The notes beneath the pieces were generated by a model that saw only the letters and a list, made by a program, of their open reading frames with translations, was not told the DNA's origin and searched no databases. This document shows, piece by piece, positions 22,721 through 34,500 of a stretch of DNA of 44,347 bases; the stretch's first letter is position 1, and each line of letters opens with the position of its first letter. A program made the position numbers and the translations under genes. This stretch comes from Accumulibacter sp. (GTDB taxonomy: Bacteria > Pseudomonadota > Gammaproteobacteria > Burkholderiales > Rhodocyclaceae), in assembly GCA_031290495.1 (NCBI GenBank), contig JAITNL010000123.1, forward strand, positions 1 through 44,347, given 5' to 3'.

Positions 22721-23419
22721 TCAAGGATGTGGATTTTCTTGAGGATCACTTTCCGAACACTCCGAAGCGCGCGAGCTTTCCCAGTTTCGCGCGTCAGCGG
22801 CGATTTGTTCGGCCAGCGCGGCGATCAGGCGCTGTTGTCCGAGTACCAGTTCGGAGTAACCGCCCGGAGCGGGATTTTCAAACTGGCCGCCGCATACCAG
22901 GCGTGCGTCGGCGGCTTCGTTGACAAAGCCCAAGGACCAAGCGGCGTCGAGGCGGACTTTATTGCCGGGCCAGGCGTCGAAACGGCGAACTTCGACTTTT
23001 ATCCTCAATACGGGGGGACGCGCGGGTTTGGCGAGACCGGCGGCATCCTGAGTTTTCAGGCGGGATGACAGTTCGGCTGACAGCGCGCGGCGCAATTCTT
23101 CACCCAGCGTCCCTGCCCAGCGCTCGCCCTCAAGAATGGCGACGCCGGTCGAACCCTGGCGCGTCACCAGTTGCGGCTGATCCAGCCCGGCTGAAATTCC
23201 GACGGCAAGGAGTTCGATCAGGAACGCGGCGGCGCGTTGGTCGGCCGGCGCTTTCTCAGATGCCGGAAGCAGGGTGTGATAGTGGATCGGCGCTGAGGCG
23301 CAAGCGCTCAACGTCAGCGCGCAGACGGCTATTCCAATGCGCTTTGAAAGGGTCTCGCCTCGCCGCGCGGCGGCGTTGTCTCCGGCGCGTCTCCGCGTTT
23401 TCGTTTTCAAATAATTCAT
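22721..23419 (-). CDS. pqiC: PqiC/ABC-type transport auxiliary lipoprotein family
   Basis: Lipobox-like LTLSACAS; PIHYHTLLPA; overlaps the upstream MCE gene by 4 bp. Confidence 0.8.
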   Translation of the reverse strand: MNYLKTKTRRRAGDNAAARRGETLSKRIGIAVCALTLSACASAPIHYHTLLPASEKAPADQRAAAFLIELLAVGISAGLDQPQLVTRQGSTGVAILEGERWAGTLGEELRRALSAELSSRLKTQDAAGLAKPARPPVLRIKVEVRRFDAWPGNKVRLDAAWSLGFVNEAADARLVCGGQFENPAPGGYSELVLGQQRLIAALAEQIAADARNWESSRASECSESDPQENPHP

Positions 23420-25110
23420 CGTGATGGCTCCTGCTCGATGCCTGGCGCCGGCGATTCATCCGGGCGACCGCGCAGCAAGGATTCCGGGTAACGTCCGAGA
23501 AGATCGGTCAATACGCGCAGCGAGCGGGCGGCGCGTTGTACTTCCCGCAACGTCTGGACGAGATCGCGCGGCAATGGCGCGTCCTCCGCCAGCATTTCTG
23601 CCGCCGCGCCGAAGGTTCCTTGCGCCGCTTCCAGCGTCAGTTGCACACCGCGCAAGGTTTTTGCGGCTTCCGGCAAAATCTCGCCGTCGACCTGACTGAG
23701 CGTCTTGTTCAGCACGCGCAGCGTGTTTTGCAGCTCCACCAGCGCGGTATCGAGATTTTTGCCGATGGCCTCGAATGGCAGCTTGTCGATTTTGCCAACG
23801 ATACTGGCGAATTGTTCCTGCATACGCTCGAGGCTGCCGTCGACGGTGGGGAACGTCAGCGGACGCGCGGACGCGTCGAACGTCACCTTCGGCGTGTTGG
23901 GGACGTATTCGATCGAGACGTAAAGCTGCCCGGTCAACAGATTGGCGGGACGGGCTTGCGCGCGCATACCAAGCGCTGCCATTTCGCCCAGAAATCCAGC
24001 GATCCGTTGCTGCGCATCGAGGTCAGGTTGTTGCGGTTTTTTCAGTATGCGGCCAAGCCGTTGCGGATATATCTGGAGGTCGACCACGGTTGGAAATTGA
24101 CGTTTGAGCGCATCGTAATCCAGCGTTATCGACACCACTTTGCCAATGTCTACGCCCGAAAACAGGACCGGAGCGCCGATGGACAGCCCATGCAGCGACT
24201 GATTGAAGCGGAGCCGAAGGTAACGCGCCGGGCCGTCGGGCGGCGCCATCGCGGCCGCTTGATCGTTGGCCAGAACATAGCGCGCGTCCCGCGCTGCTGG
24301 TTCGCCCGGATCGTGTTCGGGCGCGGCGAAAGCGATTCCGCCAGAAACGATTGTGGCGAAGGACTGCGTTTTGAGCTTGATCCCGTCCGCGCCGAGTGAA
24401 ATATCCACGCCGCTGGCGTTCCAGAAACGGGTATTGGTGGTGACGAAGCGGTCGTATGGCGCGTCGATGAAGATTTGCAGACTGACGCTTTGACCGTCCT
24501 CGTCGAGTCGATACGAAGTCACGCGCCCCACCTGAACGCGCCGGTAATATACCGACGAACCGATGTCCAGTGAACCCAGGTCTTCGGCGCGCAGGATGAA
24601 TGACCGGCCAGGCGTGTCGCCGGCCACGGCGGGCGGCGTTTCCATGCCGGTAAAATTTTTGCGGACGATGGACGACGATCCACGGTCGACGCCGATGTAA
24701 GCGCCCGATAACAGGGTGTCGACGCCCGATACGCCGCCGCTGCCGATGCGCGGACGCACCACCCAAAAGCGCGTATCCGCGCGGGTCAGGTTTTCCGCTT
24801 TTTTATCCAGCGCAATCGTGGCGACGACGCGCGCGCCGTCCTGATCCTCTTCCAGCGTGATTCTGGAGACCGTGCCCACGGTCACATCCCTGAATTTGAC
24901 GGGCGTCTTGCCGACTTCCAGCCCGGCCGCCGTGCTGAACGCGACGGTGATTTCCGGGCCAATCGACAGCCAGGCGTTGACCAACATCGACACCCCGATC
25001 AACGCCGCCACCGCCGGCACCAGCCAGACCAGCGAGACCTGCCAGCGGCGGCGGATTACCACGGGATCGCCGGGTTCCTGCAGTTGTTCCGTTTCCCTGT
25101 TCATCGCCAA
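23416..25110 (-). CDS. pqiB: PqiB-type MCE (MlaD) domain protein
   Basis: Single N-terminal TM, repeated MCE motifs (GLEVGKTPVKFRDVTVGTV; DIGSSVYYRRVQVGRV; LSIGAPVLFSGVDIGKV). Confidence 0.9.
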   Translation of the reverse strand: MAMNRETEQLQEPGDPVVIRRRWQVSLVWLVPAVAALIGVSMLVNAWLSIGPEITVAFSTAAGLEVGKTPVKFRDVTVGTVSRITLEEDQDGARVVATIALDKKAENLTRADTRFWVVRPRIGSGGVSGVDTLLSGAYIGVDRGSSSIVRKNFTGMETPPAVAGDTPGRSFILRAEDLGSLDIGSSVYYRRVQVGRVTSYRLDEDGQSVSLQIFIDAPYDRFVTTNTRFWNASGVDISLGADGIKLKTQSFATIVSGGIAFAAPEHDPGEPAARDARYVLANDQAAAMAPPDGPARYLRLRFNQSLHGLSIGAPVLFSGVDIGKVVSITLDYDALKRQFPTVVDLQIYPQRLGRILKKPQQPDLDAQQRIAGFLGEMAALGMRAQARPANLLTGQLYVSIEYVPNTPKVTFDASARPLTFPTVDGSLERMQEQFASIVGKIDKLPFEAIGKNLDTALVELQNTLRVLNKTLSQVDGEILPEAAKTLRGVQLTLEAAQGTFGAAAEMLAEDAPLPRDLVQTLREVQRAARSLRVLTDLLGRYPESLLRGRPDESPAPGIEQEPSR

Positions 25111-25243
25111 TTGTCCAAAAAGCCACGGTCAGACCCAAAGTAAAACTCAATGACCGAGGCGACGAGCCGACGCGGCGGCGCGGAAATCCACGAAAACGCG
25201 TGCCGCGTTTCAACCGGGGAATCCATGCGCCGCCCTTGTCAGG

Positions 25244-26383
25244 TCAATCCTGACTGGTCATCAAATTATCCCGGTGAATCATCTCCGGCTCGTCGAGGCA
25301 GCCCAGAATATTTTCGATCTCCGCGCTGGCGTGGCGCGCAATGCGCCGCGCGTCGCCGCCGCTGTAATTGATCAGGCCGCGCGCCACTTCCTTTCCTTCG
25401 GGCGAGACGCAGGCGACCGCCGCGCCGCGTTCGAACTCGCCTTGCACTTCGACCACGCCGATCGGCAGCAGGCTCTTGCCTTCACCCAGCGCCTTGACCG
25501 CGCCGGCATCGAGCAGCAAGCGTCCGTTGAGTTGCAGATGGTCGGCCAGCCACTGTTTGCGCGCGCTGCGCCGTGGCGTCCCGGACACCAGCAGGGTGCC
25601 GACCGCTTCGCCACGGGCCAGACGCGGTATCACGTCCGGCTCGCGCCCGCTGGCGATGACCGTATGCGCGCCGCTGCCCGCCGCGCGCCTGGCGGCGATC
25701 ACCTTGGTAATCATGCCGCCCTTGCCGTACTGCGTGCCCGCCCCGCCGGCCATCGCTTCCAGCGCCGGATCGTCCGCGCGCGCCTCGGCGATCAGCATCG
25801 CTCGCGGGTCCTTGCGCGGATCGGCGGTGTATAGCCCGCTCTGGTCGGTCAGGATGATCAGGCAATCGGCGTCGACCAGATTGGCGACCAGCGCGCCGAG
25901 CGTGTCGTTGTCGCCAAACTTGATCTCGTCGGTAACGACCGTGTCGTTCTCGTTGATGATCGGCACGACGCCGAGCGCGAGCAGCGTGGTCAGCGTCGAA
26001 CGCGCGTTGAGATAACGTTTGCGGTCGGCCAGATCGTCGTGGGTGAGCAGCACTTGCGCGGTGTGCAATCCGTGCGCCGAGAACGCGCTTTCATAGACCT
26101 GCACCAGTTCCATCTGTCCGACCGCGGCGCAAGCCTGCAATTCATGCACGGCGCGCGGACGTTTGCGCCAGCCCAGACGCCGCATACCGCAGGCGATCGC
26201 CCCGGAGGAGACCAGCACCACCTCTTTCCCTGGCGCGCGCAATTCGGCGATCTGCCTGGCCCATTCCCCGATGGCCGCCGTATCCAGCCCTTCGCCGTTG
26301 TTGGTGACCAGCGCCGAGCCGACCTTGATGACCAGCCGTTTCGCTTCGGCGACGCGTGTCGTGTTTGTCAAGTTCGTCGTCAT
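25244..26383 (-). CDS. proB: Glutamate 5-kinase
   Basis: [19 protein letters not shown]...[18 protein letters not shown]...[12 protein letters not shown]...[16 protein letters not shown]. Confidence 0.96.
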   Translation of the reverse strand: MTTNLTNTTRVAEAKRLVIKVGSALVTNNGEGLDTAAIGEWARQIAELRAPGKEVVLVSSGAIACGMRRLGWRKRPRAVHELQACAAVGQMELVQVYESAFSAHGLHTAQVLLTHDDLADRKRYLNARSTLTTLLALGVVPIINENDTVVTDEIKFGDNDTLGALVANLVDADCLIILTDQSGLYTADPRKDPRAMLIAEARADDPALEAMAGGAGTQYGKGGMITKVIAARRAAGSGAHTVIASGREPDVIPRLARGEAVGTLLVSGTPRRSARKQWLADHLQLNGRLLLDAGAVKALGEGKSLLPIGVVEVQGEFERGAAVACVSPEGKEVARGLINYSGGDARRIARHASAEIENILGCLDEPEMIHRDNLMTSQD

Positions 26384-26390
26384 TTTTCGC

Positions 26391-27554
<1,164 letters not shown>

Positions 27555-27815
27555 TCAGGCCGCCGCCACGATGCTGACGGTACGGTGCTGCTTGGGCCCC
27601 TTGAGCGCAAATTCGACGTGTCCGTCGATCAGCGCGAACAGCGTGTGATCCTTGCCGAGGCCGACGTTCAAACCCGGATGAAACTGCGTGCCGCGCTGAC
27701 GGACGATGATGTTTCCCGCCGAGACTTCCTGACCGCCATAACGCTTGACGCCCAGGCGTTTCGATTGCGAATCGCGACCGTTACGCGAACTGCCGCCTGC
27801 TTTTTTGTGTGCCAT
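27555..27815 (-). CDS. rpmA: 50S ribosomal protein L27
   Basis: [29 protein letters not shown]. Confidence 0.98.
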   Translation of the reverse strand: MAHKKAGGSSRNGRDSQSKRLGVKRYGGQEVSAGNIIVRQRGTQFHPGLNVGLGKDHTLFALIDGHVEFALKGPKQHRTVSIVAAA

Positions 27816-27844
27816 GTGACTCTTTCCTTTCCGTTGGCCGACGC

Positions 27845-28174
27845 TCAGGCGGGAATGCCGTCGATGCCAGCGATGCTGTCGATGCGGATTTCGGTGTAAT
27901 TTTGACGGTGTCCCTGATGCTTCTGATAATGCTTGCGCCGCCGCATCTTGAAGATCGTGACCTTGTCGTGACGGCCTTGCGCAAGCACAGTCGCCTTGAC
28001 CGCCGCGCCGGCAACGAGCGGCGCGCCGATTTGCACGGACTCGCCCTCGCCGACCATGAGCACCTGGTCAAGCGTGATTTCCGCGCCAACTTCTGCCGGT
28101 ATCTGTTCTATTTTCAATTTTTCGCCGGTGGCAACGCGATACTGCTTGCCCCCGGTTTTTATGACCGTATACAT
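27845..28174 (-). CDS. rplU: 50S ribosomal protein L21
   Basis: [25 protein letters not shown]...[11 protein letters not shown]. Confidence 0.97.
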   Translation of the reverse strand: MYTVIKTGGKQYRVATGEKLKIEQIPAEVGAEITLDQVLMVGEGESVQIGAPLVAGAAVKATVLAQGRHDKVTIFKMRRRKHYQKHQGHRQNYTEIRIDSIAGIDGIPA

Positions 28175-28254
28175 GTTGTACTCCAAAAAAACCAAGAAAA
28201 AGTAAATCAGGAACCGCGCATTATACGCATTTCACTTGTTGAGTCAAAGAGTGT

Positions 28255-28457
28255 TGTCACGAGTTTTCAATCTGTCCGGTTTTGCGGCACGTAATCTGTC
28301 CGCTATTCACAGTCACCTGAATGAGGTACGCGATGAGACGGACTGAGCTGTCACATGAGATACGGAAGAGCAAAAATCAGCGCCAGCCCTTCAGTCCGGG
28401 GTTTCAAACCGGAGTTGGTTTTACGATAAAAGCGGACAAGTCTGAAAACTCGTGACA
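28255..28457. mobile_element. About 200-bp MITE-like/IS-derived element with inverted TGTCACGAGTTTTCA ends
   Basis: Left end tgtcacgagttttcaatctgtccg; right end (reverse complement) tgtcacgagttttcagacttgtccg; internal ATG reads MRRTELSHEIRK, resembling the N-terminus of an ISNCY-type transposase. Confidence 0.7.
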
Positions 28458-28491
28458 TGTTCAGTTTGCCGCAGGTCTGTATTGAACCGGC

Positions 28492-28527
28492 AAAAAAAAG
28501 CGGCTGCCGGTGTTATCCGGCAACCGC
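28492..28527 (-). terminator. Rho-independent terminator downstream of pilY1
   Basis: Minus strand: gcggttgccgg-ataaca-ccggcagccgc followed by T8. Confidence 0.88.
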
Positions 28528-28546
28528 GCGATTTTGCCAGCGTGGA

Positions 28547-31500
28547 TTACTTGACGATCAACTCTCTCCAGGAAAGACGGCGCGCTTTGTTGCCGGATTC
28601 GCCGAATTTGCCGTTTATATCGCCGAGGAAGTCCGGTCCCGATCCGTCGCCTTGTCCCAGGATGCCGACCGTGCCGTCGGGATTCCGCACGAACACCGGG
28701 CTGGTTACCATGAAGTCGCCCCATTTTCCGCCGGCGAAACCGTTGCCGTTCTCATCGACCTCGTTGCCGACATAACCGCCGGTCACGTAATCCAGGAAGT
28801 AAAAATAGCTCACCCCGGCAGGAACGCACGCGCCAGATTGCGGCTTGTTGGTCATCAGCGCCAAAGTCCCTTGCAGCAGCTTGATCGTCGTGTTGACCCG
28901 CTCGCCGCCGGCCAGGAAATCGACGTACCAACCGTCCTTATGATCCCAATCGACCGGATTCTTGGTGATCTTCACGATCGGTTCATCGGTGACGCAGTAA
29001 GAATTGCCGGCGGGACAAAGCCCACCGTCCTTCATCACCTGTCTCACGAAACGGCCATCGTCCGTGGTATCGCGCAGATTGTCGTAGCTGCATTCGTTCA
29101 ACAGCCCCTGGCTGCAACTGACCTTGCCGCTGTCAGAGACCACGACCGTGTTCGGCCACGGATCCTTGAGCGCGTACACCGACTGCCGCGTCTCCGTCAC
29201 CAGGTCAGGCAGGCCGAGCAATTGGCCGGTGCCGGCGAACACCACACGGTGCCCCAGAACCAAAGCGAGTTCCAGGCGCGTGGTAATCGGCTGCGCTTTG
29301 CCATCGTCATCCTTCAGCGTCGCGATCAGGCGCGCGTTGCCGGCGTCGCCGTCGTCGTTGATGTCGAAGCGCCACACATTACCCAACAGATCGCCGCCAT
29401 ACGCCCACAGCGCGGTATTGTTCAAGGTCGGGTAATCGGCCCAGGCCGCGATTTTCGCCAGTCCGCTGGGCGTATCGGAGCTGCCCGCGCTGGTGGTAAC
29501 GCGGCGGATCGTTTCGCCGCTATTGGCGTCGAGCACGAACAGACGCCCCTTGCCGTCGCCAGTGTTGTTATACCCCGACGTCACAGTGTTGTTATACCCC
29601 GACGTCAACAACACCACCCATGTGCCATCGGTGAGTTTGGTGATCACCGGATTACCGAAGGTGTAGCCCAGATTCTCGTCGGTAAATTCCCACATCCCCT
29701 TGGGATTCGCCGGATCGGTGATGTCGAGCGCGTAATACCCCTTGCCGCCCAGATTGACGCCGCCGACCAGAATCGTCTTCCACTCGGCCGTCCCCGACGC
29801 GTCCGGCGCGCAATTGGCGGCACAGATGTCGCCCATCACCGGCGTTCCATCGACGTAATAGCGATGCTTCGCGCTATAGTTCTTGTCGGCCAGTTGATAC
29901 AGCTTGGGCAGCATGAACGTCGGTATGTAGGCCCATGCTTCCTTCCCGCCTTCGCCGTCGTTTTTATCCTTGTCGGCCTTGAAGGCGTGCAACATGCCAT
30001 CGTTGGCGCCGACATAGATCATCGCCGCGCGGCCGCTCCCCTCGCGGTTGAGCCTTTCCTTGAAATTGCCGTAGCCGCGATCGATGTAACTCCACAGCGC
30101 GTGTTGTACGTAGACCGCTTCCGATCCCACGATGTCGCCCAGCAGGTTGGCGCGCTGGCGGTAATACATCGTCAGTTCGTTGCCTGGCCCCTCGTGGCTG
30201 CGATCCCCGCGCAGGAAATTCACCAGCGACTCGCCGCCGATGCTGCCCTGCTCCGCCGCCAGCAGGCAGATCGTACCCACCGCACAGAGTTGTGAAAGAT
30301 CGCCGATATTCGGTTTTTGGAAGAGCTTGCGCTGATCGTCCGTCAGATTGCCCCACTCGAAGGACGCCAGCTTATTGTCACCGTCCTCCTTGAAGAAGTA
30401 GATATTCCGGTTGCTGGCGCTGCGTTTGTCGAGTTCGGTTTTGGCCGACCAGGTCAAGGTCTTGGTCAGGTTGCTGACCGAACCGCTGAGGTCCAGGCGC
30501 TGCACGTCGCCGACCCAGGTTCCCGATGTAAACGAAACCTGGAAAGCGCCGACACTGTCGGTATCGCTCAGATTGGGGCTGGTGACGGTGATTGCCGCCA
30601 GCGAACCGTCCTTGAGCATTACTTCCTGCAGCGCGGTGCTGATCCCCGCCGCCATCGACGCCGGATTTTCGGCGCTGAAATAACTGCCGCGCCCGTTGAC
30701 CGCCGCGTGCCACAGATCGTCGATCGTGGTCTGTTTGTTGGCCAGCGGCTTGGGCCAGTTGCATTGCCCGATTTCCTGCCACGAACAGACGCCAGTCGTC
30801 GGATTGGCCATCACGCCTTCCGTCGCGACGCTGTAGAAGTCGCCCGAGGTCGCCGTTTTGTAGTCGGCCTGGTATTGCATCACCCCCGACGCGCCGAGAC
30901 CCAGGGTATAGGTGCTCATCCGCTGCTGATCTGGCGTATTGGCGCAGACGTCGTTGCCGGAAGAGCCTGAGATGCAGTTGCCCAGCGTTTCGTCGCGCAA
31001 ATCGGTGATGTAATAATATTCCGCCACATCGGCCAGGGTGTCCGGCGTGGATGCCCCGGACACGATGTCGCAGAGGGTTTCGATGTAGTTGGGCCCAAGC
31101 GGCGCGATGGGTGTGCACGAGGTGACCGTGGTCGGTGCCGTTACGGTCTCCGTACATTCAGTCCGCAGCCAATTATTGGCGGCGCTGGCGTCGGCCTCGG
31201 TGCAATCCGGCGCGAAGCCGGTCCAGGCGGCGACGTTGTCAATCGAACGGCAGGTCGTGATCGTCCCATTGACGGCAGTCACCTGGTTCGGAGTACACGG
31301 CGGATTTGCCGGTAACACACGGTTCGAAACACTCAATGCCGTCGGAAGGGGAGGCGCAAAGTCACTCTTCTGAACCACCCGGTAGGCGAAGCTGTTGTTG
31401 TCCACGGGTGGGTAGGCCGGATCGTAATCGGAATGAAGCCGCCAGTCGCCGTTTTGGACCAGTTCACACTTTGTTGTGTCGTCCTTCGAGCAGTTTGCAT

Positions 31501-34500
31501 CTATCGTCCACGGATTGACCGGATCCCACTGCGAACTCCAGCCCGTGCCATTTTCACACGCCGTTATGACGGTATATGGGGAACTTTCCGATCTGGCGAC
31601 ATTGCTATCCGGACAGGACCCCGTCTGCCAGTCGGAGTCGGTCCAGGAAGCGGGGTCGTACCGACACTCCACTTCCGAGCCGATTACGGAGCTTGACTCA
31701 CAAGTTTCGCCACTTCCGACAGCGCCCCATTCCTTGTTAACCGATTGGCAATAGGTGATGACGCCGTTGTCACCGGGAATACAATCGCCGGTACAGGCGC
31801 TTGGTGTAGAGCTTGGCGGGGTCGTGCCAGCCGTTGTCGGCGTGCAAGTGTCGGCGTTAAACCAACCCGTCGTGCTGTCGATCACCTCCGTCCGCACATA
31901 TTGACATTCCACGCTCCCCTTGCCTTCATCAGCAGTGATCTCATTTGAGGTGCATGAACTGGCGTCTGCCCAACTCGACCAGGCGGGCGTACAGGCAACA
32001 ACACCAACACCGGAGGAATTGCAACTATCCTCGCTTGATCCCGTACCCGTTATCGCTTTGCATTCTCTTGCCGGACCGACGTAGTTGGGACCGCCGCTGC
32101 GGGATTGCGCCGCGCACCCCTGTGCCATGGTGGCGGTAGACGACGTTGCGGTGGTGGCGTAGGAGCACCTTACTACCGTTGCGCCCGATGTGGACGCGGT
32201 ACAGGAGGAGGCATTGGTTTGTGTAGTGGCATATGCCGTCGTGCATACCACGGGGTTAATCGCCGAGTAGACCGTGCCGACCGCCGTGGAGGTCTGGGGC
32301 GTTGTCGTCGTCGCTCCAGCCGGACAGGCTTCGGCAGTCGTGCTGATCTCTCTGTATTTACACGTGAGGGTCGACGAGATAGTGCAGGAGGAGTTCGTGT
32401 CCGTATATATTCCGCTCCATCCATCGTTGCTGCATGTGTATGCTACGAAATCGTTATAGGTATATGGCAACGTCGTGGCTGTACAGGTCTCCGGAGCGTT
32501 CACCAGCGCCGCGGCGCCCCAAGCGTATTGGCACTCCGTAGTCCCACTGCCGACGCCAGAAGTAGCGGTGGAAAGCGTTGTGTTAACTACCGCGCCAACG
32601 CTGCAAGAGCCAACCCCAGATGATACGTTAGTCCAGGCCGGACTGTAGGTGACAGAACCACACGCGTCCTTAAAGGGCACGCTGAAGCTGTCTGTCAGCG
32701 TGGTGCTGGTGGCGACACACGCGGTTGGAGGAACATATGCCGTCGTGTACGCATAATACGCGCACGCCGACTTTGTATTATAGGTCACGCTTTCGTTATC
32801 TTTGCCTTCGTTGTTGGTTACATCCAACCCGGCCTTGACGACACACGAGTCAACCGCCACGGCGGCGCTGGCGGCGGGTTTTGTGCATTTCACGCGATCC
32901 GTGCCGGTGGTAACCGGAGTACAGGAATCCACGGGGGCCTGCGCGGTCCATGTGGTCCCGCTGTTGGAAGAAGTTTGCTCATAAACCTGGGTCAGCGTTT
33001 GCTTGAGCTGTGTGGTCGTCTTCAGGACAGTGGCAACCCGGTACTGGAGCGTCCCTGTGGTCTTTTGCAACGCGTTCTTGGTGCTTGTTTGCAGTTGGTA
33101 TCGTTTGACGGATACCGTCCCGGTCTCCTCTTTGAGAGGATACTCTTTCACTTCCCAACCGGTCTGTGTAGTGGTCGTCCAGAGATTTTTGCTCCGGCTT
33201 TGTAAATGCCATAACTGCGCCTGGTATTGCTTGCCCCGTTTCTGCAACTGCGCGGTGCGGAACAGCGGGACGTTCTTCAGGATCTTGTGCATGACCATGT
33301 CGACAATCTCCCGCTGCTCGACTTTGGTCTGATACCAAGGCCGATCCGGGGTAAGCGTCATTTTTCTTTGTATCGTGTATTTTTTGCGCACACCGGTACC
33401 GGCGTCGAGCATCGGCCTGATTTCGTTGTTGTCCTGATCGTCGACCAGCGTCGTTCCGTCGAGCTTGAAGCCGATCTCGTTCGCTTTGTTGGTCCAGTAA
33501 CCGTCGGTCGACAGGATCGCCACGTTCGGCTGGCAGTAATATTGCATCGGGTCTTCGACGGCAACGCCGTTCAGCGTTTCACCGTTGAGTTTTCCAGCGT
33601 AAAGCCGACCGGCCTTGGACAGCGCGGCGCGCAAAGGGGTGTCGGCTGTGGCGACGGGCTTCGAGGCAAACAGTTTGTCGTACCACTCTTGTTTGTGCGT
33701 GTAGTCAAATTCCGAAATATTCTGGAAATCGGTTCCGGTATTGTTATTGATGCTCAAATAACCGATCCGGTATTTGTCGTTGATCGACTCGAATGAGCGG
33801 CTGGTCGCCGTCTTCATGGCTTGCATCCGCGTGCGGTAGTAAGCCCACCAGTTAGCGTAGTTGGTCATTTCTTCGTCATACGTACAGGTGTCTCCGGCGC
33901 AATCCGCGCGCGTCGCCGCTTTCGGGTAGGTGCTTCTTCCCGACTCGATGACGGTCAACAGGTTTTCACCGGGGGCAAGATTGATGGTCGCGGTCGTTTC
34001 ACCGGGAACGGTATAGGACGTCGTGGGCCTGATAAAGTAGGTGTTGCCGCCGAGGGGGGAGGCTTCGGAGTTGTACCAACCGGCCGTCATCGACCCGGTT
34101 GTTTTGGTGACGGCCGAGGTCCCCGTGACGACAGGCGCGGTGATGATGATGGCGGCGACGGTGGCGCTGAAGCTAGTGGATTTATCCGCGCTGTATCCGG
34201 CGATTGTGCAATTGCCGACACGCTTGTAGGTACAGGCGTTGATGCTGGCGATGATAGCTTCGGCCATCGCCGCGAATGTCGACGCGTTGACGGGCGCGGA
34301 TAGAATTTCTTTGATGCCTTCGCTGTCTGTTACCTTGATGTTGCTAAATATGGTGTTGCTGGCGGTGCCTGCAATGGTCAACCTGGCGCGCCGGGGCGCG
34401 GGGAGGCGCGGAAAGGTATAGAAAATGGTGCTGGTCGCGTCCGGCTTTTCAACCTGGACGGCCTGACACGCGCCCGCGTTTGTTCCCGATGGTTGCGCTT

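Noticed and set aside
28457-30295. 612-aa plus-strand ORF opposite pilY1
   Set aside because: Composition (H/R/A/V-rich) fits an antisense shadow of the PilY1 propeller region.
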